A DNA stretch of 47,587 nucleotides from Bacteroidota bacterium (GTDB lineage Bacteria; Bacteroidota; Rhodothermia; Rhodothermales; Rubricoccaceae). The notes beneath the pieces are model-generated. The model saw only the letters and a program-made list of their open reading frames with translations, was not told the DNA's origin and made no database searches. A program made the position numbers and the translations under genes. Each line of letters starts with the position of its first letter. Within the stretch, counting starts at the first letter, position 1. Below, one piece after another: positions 42,505-47,587 of this stretch. The stretch covers positions 1 through 47,587 of the forward strand of contig JADFQN010000006.1 in NCBI GenBank assembly GCA_022561755.1, in the 5' to 3' direction.

Positions 42505-42667
42505 GAGCCTGTCTGACTAAGGGGATTGTAGCGAGGTGAGTGAGGAATCGAGTACATTTTTTCGATCTTTTGAGGCGCATAGTGGAGCTACGTAACGAAA
42601 AAGATCGGAGAAATGGGCCGAGTTATCGCCGCCGCAGTAGATCCGTCCTCAGTCAGACAGGCTCCTA
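42502..42667. mobile_element. MITE-like element B2 (166 bp), reverse orientation to B1
   Basis: The ends TAGGAGCCTGTCTGACT and GTCAGACAGGCTCCTA are inverted. The reverse complement matches B1 through GATCTACTGCGGCGG, CGATCTTTTTCGTTACGTAG and CCTCAAAAGATCGA, then the CTCGCTACA segment. It fills the gap between two convergent genes and both stop codons lie in its ends: TAG 42502-42504 for the UnbV protein and TAG (42667-42665) for serS. The CGATCTTTT/AAAAGATCG pair can act as a bidirectional hairpin. Confidence 0.78.
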
Positions 42668-44143
42668 ACCGGGCACTTCCGTGATCCGATCGAACCCGGT
42701 ATATCGCCGAAGGCATTCCGGGATCATAATGCTTCCATCCGCCTGCTGGTTATTTTCGAGGAGCGCCGCCACGATGCGGGGGAGAGCCAGAGCGCTTCCA
42801 TTCAGCGTATGTACGAACTGCGGCTTGCCGCCACCCTCGGGGCGGAAGCGGATGTTGGCACGCCGCGCCTGAAAGGCCTCGAAGTTAGAGATCGACGAGA
42901 CCTCCAGCCAGCGGCCCTGCCCGGCGCTCCATACTTCGAGATCGTATTTCTTGGTCTGCGTGAAGCCCATGTCGCCGGTACACATCAAGACGCGGCGGTA
43001 AGGGAGGCCAAGTTGCTGCACAGCACGCTCGGCATCCTCGCGGAGTTGCTCCAAGTGGTCGTAGCTCTCGTCCGGGTGGACGAAGCGGACCAGCTCCACC
43101 TTGTCGAACTGATGCAAACGGTTCAGGCCGCGCACGTCCTTTCCGTACGAGCCCGCCTCCCGGCGGAAGCACGGCGTGTAGGCGGCGTATTTGATTGGCA
43201 GATCAGCTGCGTCCAGGATCTCGTCACGGTGAAAGTTGGTGACGGGGACTTCGGCGGTGGGAATCATATACAAAGCAAACAACCCTTCCTCAATCATTTG
43301 TTCAGCAAGGACCTTGGCTGTCGCTTTGAGGGCAACATCTAGATCGTGACCCTCGCTCATCACGTCTCTCACAAATGTGTTGATGATCTTGGGTTCTTCG
43401 ATGTTTTCGTTCTCTTGGTACAGTTCCGTCAACTTCCGCCAGAGTACGTTATTGAGCTCCTCAATTTTGGGCTCTGTCATGTACATCTGGCCCTCTTTAT
43501 CAGGAAGCTGCCCCGTCCCGATGCCGCTGGCCTCGTTGATGACGAGAGGCGGCTGCATTTCCGTGTAGCCTGCCTCGCCAGCCAGGTCCAGAAAGAATTG
43601 GATGAGCGCCCGCTGGAGGCGCGCGCCCTTCCCGATGTAAAACGGGAAACCCGCACCCGTCACTTTGGCGCCTCGCTCGAAGTCAATGAGCCCGTGCTTC
43701 GTGGCCAGTTCCCAGTGTGGCTTGGGCTCGAAATCAAATGAGGGCAATTCATCCCACTCGAAGACGACTTCGTTTTCCTCCGGCGAGTGCCCGACAGGCA
43801 CGGACTCGTGCGGGATGTTGGGGATCTCCAGCATCACCGCGTTGAAGGCTTCCTCGCGCTTGCGCACGGTTTCCTCAACCTCCTTGAGTTGCTCTTTCAA
43901 TTGCGTGGTCTGCTCAATCAGGGGCGCGGCCTCGTCGCGCTTGCCTTCCTTCATCAACGGCCCAATCTGTTTGCCGGCCTCGTTGAGCTGCTGCTGGAGC
44001 GTCTGCAAATCCGTTAGCGAAGCGCGGCGCTGCTGGTCGGTTTCGAGAGCGCGATCCACGAGGTCGGCTTCGCCCGCGTTCTTGTCGGCAATCGCTTTGC
44101 GGACGAGGCCGGGGTTGTCGCGGATGAACTGGGCGTCGAGCAT
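42665..44143 (-). CDS. serS: Serine--tRNA ligase with a ~62-residue insertion
   Basis: A 492-residue class II synthetase. The N-terminal coiled-coil arm runs from about residue 30 to 105 ([20 protein letters not shown] ... [20 protein letters not shown]). Motif 1 is near 178-200 ([20 protein letters not shown]), motif 2 near 320 ([20 protein letters not shown]) and motif 3 near 460 ([20 protein letters not shown]). Usual length is about 425; the excess is a segment at residues 224-287, between the G-Q-L-P segment and [13 protein letters not shown], made of helix-forming sequence ([20 protein letters not shown] ... [20 protein letters not shown]). ATG at 44143 gives the standard start [18 protein letters not shown]. 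The stop lies in the end of element B2. Confidence 0.94.
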   Translation of the reverse strand: MLDAQFIRDNPGLVRKAIADKNAGEADLVDRALETDQQRRASLTDLQTLQQQLNEAGKQIGPLMKEGKRDEAAPLIEQTTQLKEQLKEVEETVRKREEAFNAVMLEIPNIPHESVPVGHSPEENEVVFEWDELPSFDFEPKPHWELATKHGLIDFERGAKVTGAGFPFYIGKGARLQRALIQFFLDLAGEAGYTEMQPPLVINEASGIGTGQLPDKEGQMYMTEPKIEELNNVLWRKLTELYQENENIEEPKIINTFVRDVMSEGHDLDVALKATAKVLAEQMIEEGLFALYMIPTAEVPVTNFHRDEILDAADLPIKYAAYTPCFRREAGSYGKDVRGLNRLHQFDKVELVRFVHPDESYDHLEQLREDAERAVQQLGLPYRRVLMCTGDMGFTQTKKYDLEVWSAGQGRWLEVSSISNFEAFQARRANIRFRPEGGGKPQFVHTLNGSALALPRIVAALLENNQQADGSIMIPECLRRYTGFDRITEVPG

Positions 44144-44271
44144 GGACGTGCGATAGGAGGCGGCTGCAAGTAAGGAGTCAGCCCGGTCCGGTGCCGTGAA
44201 AATGCGGCGATTCCCTCCGGGTAAGTTCCCGCGTGCGTCGTACGTTACGCACGCACTCGATATCAATTGCT

Positions 44272-44688
44272 ATGCGCACAGCCTTCGTCTTTTCCATCGT
44301 CGTTCTGTTCGGGGCTTGTGCGTCCACGCCAGGGTCCTCCAACAACCCACTCGCCGGTACCGACTGGGAACTCCGTTCCATTGTGGAGGGAAGCGACAGC
44401 CTCACTACGCTGCCCCGCGACGGCCTCCACTTTACGAGTGAGTACGAGATCAGCATGCGCTCATGCAACATCTGCAACGGCTTCTACACCGCCAAAGGCA
44501 GCAACTTGATGACTAGCCACATGATTTGCACGCTCCGAGCATGCGAACAGGATCGGCCCGAACTCGCTCATCTGATTGGCGACACGTCTACCTACCGCCT
44601 CCGCGGCGACTGGCTCATTATCGAGACCGGTGGGATAGGCTCGAAGCGGCTGTACTTCGCGCCTGGGCTGCCACCGGAAGGGAATTAG
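44272..44688 (+). CDS. Small lipoprotein, META/HslJ-like
   Basis: A 138-residue putative lipoprotein. The signal MRTAFVFSIVVLFGACAST has a lipobox-like LFGAC. The body NPLAGTDWELRSIVEG, LHFTSEYEISMRSCNICNGF and YRLRGDWLIIETG has the META-domain pattern of W-x-L, an R-x-C-N-x-x-x-G-x-Y strand and a final strand pair. META proteins such as HslJ are linked to stress and secretion in other bacteria. Five cysteines (SCNICN, ICTLRACEQ) suggest disulfides. It is divergent from serS, 128 bp away. Confidence 0.78.
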   Translation: MRTAFVFSIVVLFGACASTPGSSNNPLAGTDWELRSIVEGSDSLTTLPRDGLHFTSEYEISMRSCNICNGFYTAKGSNLMTSHMICTLRACEQDRPELAHLIGDTSTYRLRGDWLIIETGGIGSKRLYFAPGLPPEGN

Positions 44689-44700
44689 GACTGCCAGGAA

Positions 44701-44790
44701 ACCCCTCCCTCTTTGAGGGAGGTGGCCGAACGAAGTGAGGCCGGAGGGTGTTTGCCCAGCCGATTAACGCCCCCACCCCGCCATACGGCG
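44701..44790. repeat. Inverted copy of the GC-rich repeat module
   Basis: CCCTCCCTCTTTGAGGGAGG (a hairpin) followed by TGGCCGAACGAAGTGAGGCC and GGAGGGTG is the reverse of the ACCCTCCGGCCTC...CGGCCACCTCCC module at 1.2-1.9 kb and 20.3 kb. CCCCGCCATACGGCGG around 44777 is shared with 1746. It lies in the 190 bp between the lipoprotein gene and metG. Confidence 0.75.
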
Positions 44791-44878
44791 GTTCCTAATC
44801 GATCCCCAGCCTCCACTACGATTCCTCCTACCAAACAAGGCCTCCTCCGTAGCTTCCGGGCTCACCCAACGACCCCAC

Positions 44879-47011
44879 ATGGCCGACACGCCGATCCTCG
44901 TCACCGCCGCGCTTCCGTACGCCAATGGCCCGCTGCACATCGGGCACATCGCGGGGGCGTACCTGCCGCCTGACCTCTACGTTCGCTACCAGCGGTTGAA
45001 GGGGCGCGACATAGTCTTCATCTGCGGATCCGACGAGCACGGCGCGGCCGTTTTCATGCAGGCCATGAAAGAGGGCGTGGAGCCGCAGGCCATCGTGGAT
45101 CGGTATCACGAACAGATCCAGAGCGTGTTCGAGGGCCTCGGCATCGCATTCGACTACTACGGGCGGACGACATCCGACACCCACCGTGATACCAGCCAGG
45201 CATTTTTCAGAACGCTGGAAGGGGCCAGGATCTTCAATCGGAAGACGCAACAGCAACTTTTCGACCCAGAGGCCGGACTGTTTCTGGCGGATCGGTTCGT
45301 GCGCGGAACGTGCCCGGTGTGCGGCTACGAAGACGCTTACGGCGACCAGTGCGAGAACTGCGGCTCGACACTCTCGCCGTCCGAGTTGATCGACCCAAGG
45401 AGCGCGGTATCTGGAGCCGAACCGGAGACGCGCGAGACCACCCACTGGTATCTCCCGCTCGGAAACATTCAACCAAAGCTGGAAGCGTGGATCGCTACCA
45501 AGACCGACTGGAAGCCGAACGTGCGCGGCCAGGTGGGAAGCTGGTTCAACGACGGTCTCTCCGACCGCGCCATGACGCGCGACCTTCCCTGGGGTGTGCC
45601 CGTTCCCGAGAGTGTGGACGGCGACGTGGAGGGCAAGGTGCTCTACGTCTGGTTCGACGCCCCCATCGGATACATCTCGGCCACGAAGGAATGGGCGGCC
45701 GAGCAGGGCGACCCGGAGCTGTGGCGGCGCTACTGGCAGATCCACGAAAACGGCACGACGCCGGACCTCCTGCACTTCATCGGGAAGGACAACATCGTCT
45801 TTCACACCCTGATCTTTCCGGCGCTGTTGATGGCCCACAACGAGGTCGACGCGGACGGCCCGCAGTGGACACTTCCCGCAAATGTGCCCGCCAACGAGTT
45901 TCTAAATCTCGAAGGGAAGAAACTATCCACGAGCAAGGGATGGGCGGTGTGGGTTCACGAAGCGCTCGAGGTTTTTGCGCCCGATGTGCTGCGCTACGGG
46001 CTGGCCGTTGCTCTCCCCGAAACCAAGGACACGGACTTTTCCTGGGCCGACTTCCAGGCGCGCGTCAATGGGGAGCTTGCGGATGTGCTTGGCAATTTTG
46101 TGAACCGGGCGCTGTCGTTCGCCGCGCAGTTTGCGGAGGGCAAGGTGCCCCAGTTCATCGACCCCAACGACGACGACCGAGCGGTGCTCGATGCACTCAC
46201 CGAGTTCCCAGAGCGCATCGGAGCCGCGTACGAGCAGTTCCGTATGCGCGAAGCCGTGCAGGAGACGATGGCGCTGGCCCGCCTGGGCAATAAGTACTTC
46301 AACGATGCCGAGCCCTGGCACACCCGCAAGACGGACCCGCAGGCCTGTGCCAACACAATCCATGTGGCGTTGCAGCTGTGCGCCTCGCTGTCGGTGCTCA
46401 TGGACCCCATCCTCCCGCACGGCGCCGAGCGCCTCCGCGCGATGCTCGATCTCGAAGGCGTGCGCTCAAGTGAGCCGGGCGGAACGGAAGCACCCATCAT
46501 GTGGGATGACGCCGGATTCCGCCTTCTCTCTTCTGGTGATCTCCTTGGCGAACCCGCCATTCTGTTCGAGAAAATTGCAGACGAAACCGTGGAAGCCCAA
46601 CGGGCCCTTCTGGAAGAACGCGCCGCGGCATCGGAGGCCGCCGCCGAAATCTCTGCCGAGCCGGACGTCGCTCCCTACGCCCCCCTCGCCGACACGATCA
46701 CCTTCGACGACTTCACGAAGCTCGATTTTCGCTCGGGCAAGGTGCTCGCCGCCGAGCCCCATCCCAAAGCCGATAAGCTGCTGCGCATGGATATCGACCT
46801 CGGTTTCGAGCAGCGGCAGGTGCTGGCCGGTGTTCGCGGGCACGTGGAACCGGACGAACTCGTCGGCCGCAACGTGATTGTCGTGGCCAACCTCGCGCCG
46901 CGCACTATCCGTGGGCTGGAGAGCCAGGGGATGCTCCTCTTCGCCGAAAACCGGGACGGGAAATTTCTGCCGGTGTTCACGGAGGCGGAGCCAGGTAGTA
47001 CCGTCAAGTAG
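44879..47011 (+). CDS. metG: Methionine--tRNA ligase with C-terminal tRNA-binding domain
   Basis: A 710-residue class I synthetase. LVTAALPYANGPLHIGHIAG holds the HIGH motif. The zinc knuckle CPVCGYEDAYGDQCENCG is a single four-Cys site near residue 145. The KMSKS loop is KKLSTSKGW near residue 348. FSWADFQARVNGELADVLGN starts the anticodon-binding domain. The C-terminal ~105 residues are an EMAP/Trbp-like tRNA-binding domain (FDDFTKLDFRSGKVLAAEPH and GLESQGMLLFAE) joined by an Ala/Glu-rich linker. ATG at 44879 gives the standard start. Nearly complete match to the E. coli-type dimeric enzyme. Confidence 0.96.
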   Translation: MADTPILVTAALPYANGPLHIGHIAGAYLPPDLYVRYQRLKGRDIVFICGSDEHGAAVFMQAMKEGVEPQAIVDRYHEQIQSVFEGLGIAFDYYGRTTSDTHRDTSQAFFRTLEGARIFNRKTQQQLFDPEAGLFLADRFVRGTCPVCGYEDAYGDQCENCGSTLSPSELIDPRSAVSGAEPETRETTHWYLPLGNIQPKLEAWIATKTDWKPNVRGQVGSWFNDGLSDRAMTRDLPWGVPVPESVDGDVEGKVLYVWFDAPIGYISATKEWAAEQGDPELWRRYWQIHENGTTPDLLHFIGKDNIVFHTLIFPALLMAHNEVDADGPQWTLPANVPANEFLNLEGKKLSTSKGWAVWVHEALEVFAPDVLRYGLAVALPETKDTDFSWADFQARVNGELADVLGNFVNRALSFAAQFAEGKVPQFIDPNDDDRAVLDALTEFPERIGAAYEQFRMREAVQETMALARLGNKYFNDAEPWHTRKTDPQACANTIHVALQLCASLSVLMDPILPHGAERLRAMLDLEGVRSSEPGGTEAPIMWDDAGFRLLSSGDLLGEPAILFEKIADETVEAQRALLEERAAASEAAAEISAEPDVAPYAPLADTITFDDFTKLDFRSGKVLAAEPHPKADKLLRMDIDLGFEQRQVLAGVRGHVEPDELVGRNVIVVANLAPRTIRGLESQGMLLFAENRDGKFLPVFTEAEPGSTVK

Positions 47012-47014
47012 CGC

Positions 47015-47587
47015 TCAGAAGTAGAAGGATGCTGTCAGCGAGCCGTAGAGGTGCGACGACGGCTGACCGTGGTACTCGCGGCTGCGCGCGATGAACCGAG
47101 CCGTTGCTCCAAGCCGGCCGAGGCGAAGACCCACGCCGTAGTCGAACTGGCCGACGATGGGAATCTTCGGGGTGCTCTCGCTGGAGCGGAAAGCCGCGCC
47201 GTCGAGGAATTCGTTGCGCCAGACCCATTCGCCCTGAAATCCTGCTAACAGAGTGAAAGAGCCGCGCTTTGCGATTACATCGACCCCTGCCTGCCCGCCG
47301 CTCCAGATGGTTCCAAGGCCGAGAGCAACGCCCGGTCGCGCCTCGAAGCCAGATTCGTCGCCTTTCACCAGATGGATCCGCCGAGCAACGTCGTATCGCG
47401 CCGCAAATCCCGGCTCGGCCGGCAGTTGGTTTTCCCAGCCGGGCAACTGCTCCGAACCAAGCAGGATGTGGAGGCTGTTTTGCGTTTCCTCGGCCAGAGT
47501 GGGTGGCCCGGTCACGCCGATCTCAACGCGCAAAGCTCGGACAATCGTGTCGGATTCCGACCGCGCTTCTGCTGCACCATATAGCCA
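47015..47587 (-). CDS. lpxR: LpxR-like lipid A deacylase (outer-membrane barrel), 5' end outside window
   Basis: The minus-strand frame is open from 47015 to the window edge (190 residues seen). RVEIGVTGPPTLAEETQNSL and LPGWENQLPAEPGFAARYDV are the characteristic LpxR segments, after WLYGAAEARSESDTIVR at the edge. ARPGVALGLGTIWSGGQAGV and the amphipathic strands to the final TASFYF, with a terminal Phe, are those of an outer-membrane barrel. LpxR removes the 3'-acyloxyacyl chain of lipid A. The N-terminal catalytic residues lie beyond the window, so activity cannot be judged. It converges with metG, with 3 bp between stops. Confidence 0.78.
   Translation of the reverse strand, partial: WLYGAAEARSESDTIVRALRVEIGVTGPPTLAEETQNSLHILLGSEQLPGWENQLPAEPGFAARYDVARRIHLVKGDESGFEARPGVALGLGTIWSGGQAGVDVIAKRGSFTLLAGFQGEWVWRNEFLDGAAFRSSESTPKIPIVGQFDYGVGLRLGRLGATARFIARSREYHGQPSSHLYGSLTASFYF

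Overview
The window is a chromosomal segment of roughly 60% GC from a Bacteroidota-like bacterium, most plausibly the Rhodothermota/Balneolota side of that group (inference). The evidence is the combination of lineage-typical families (DUF4293, DUF4296-like and DUF4837 proteins, a PorZ-type type IX secretion component, several secreted proteins with YPNPF-type type IX sorting tails, choice-of-anchor B beta-propellers, a bacterial deoxyhypusine-synthase-like protein), few Shine-Dalgarno sequences, and TTG/GTG starts. There is no prophage, CRISPR array or conventional IS with a transposase.

Layout. 1-1136: 5' part of a PolX-like gene, then 845 bp of repeat modules. 1982-7867: CtpA-type protease, an ExbB / small membrane protein / ExbD / ExbD energy-transduction cluster, NAD-type isocitrate dehydrogenase and a DUF4293 protein. 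8-12.5 kb: DMT transporter, glycosyltransferase, RecQ. 12.6-17.6 kb: three tandem choice-of-anchor B propeller proteins on the minus strand. 17.6-21.1 kb: stand-alone asparaginase domain, DUF4296-like lipoprotein, AtuA-like protein, DUF4837 lipoprotein, PabA/TrpG amidotransferase. 21.6-25.1 kb: lumazine synthase, PorZ, tRNA-His and tRNA-Glu among repeats. 25.1-32.0 kb: succinate-semialdehyde dehydrogenase, DUF4105, DoxX, endonuclease III, GpmI, DUF2231 protein. 32.4-42.5 kb: FG-GAP protein, a polyamine locus (AguA, AguB, truncated SpeA, truncated deoxyhypusine synthase-like gene), membrane and DUF2911 proteins, decayed DUF1800 and PQQ-propeller fragments, and an FG-GAP/UnbV secreted protein. 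42.7-47.6 kb: SerRS, META-like lipoprotein, MetRS and a partial LpxR.

Most distinctive are the non-coding elements. Short elements (about 60-200 bp, no ORF) with terminal inverted repeats of the form GGAG-N-CTGT-Y recur at least nine times. They often sit directly on stop codons, and in one case an element end encodes the start of a lipoprotein signal peptide. Two copies 34 kb apart (7872-8068 and 42502-42667, opposite orientations) match along their length, including an internal GATCTTTT/AAAAGATC hairpin. A second, GC-rich module (ACCCTCCG...CTCGGCACC...) recurs at 1.2-1.9, 20.3 and 44.7 kb and is nested inside one TIR element. Between genes there are also degenerate 7-nt microsatellite tracts.

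The second theme is gene breakage at 35.9-40.5 kb. SpeA and the deoxyhypusine synthase-like gene are each cut and joined head-to-head at 36371-36376. A DUF1800 gene carries an in-frame TGA, an internal deletion and a truncated end that runs into a headless PQQ-propeller gene. These are either real serial deletions or assembly joins. If real, the arginine-to-putrescine route here has lost its first enzyme.
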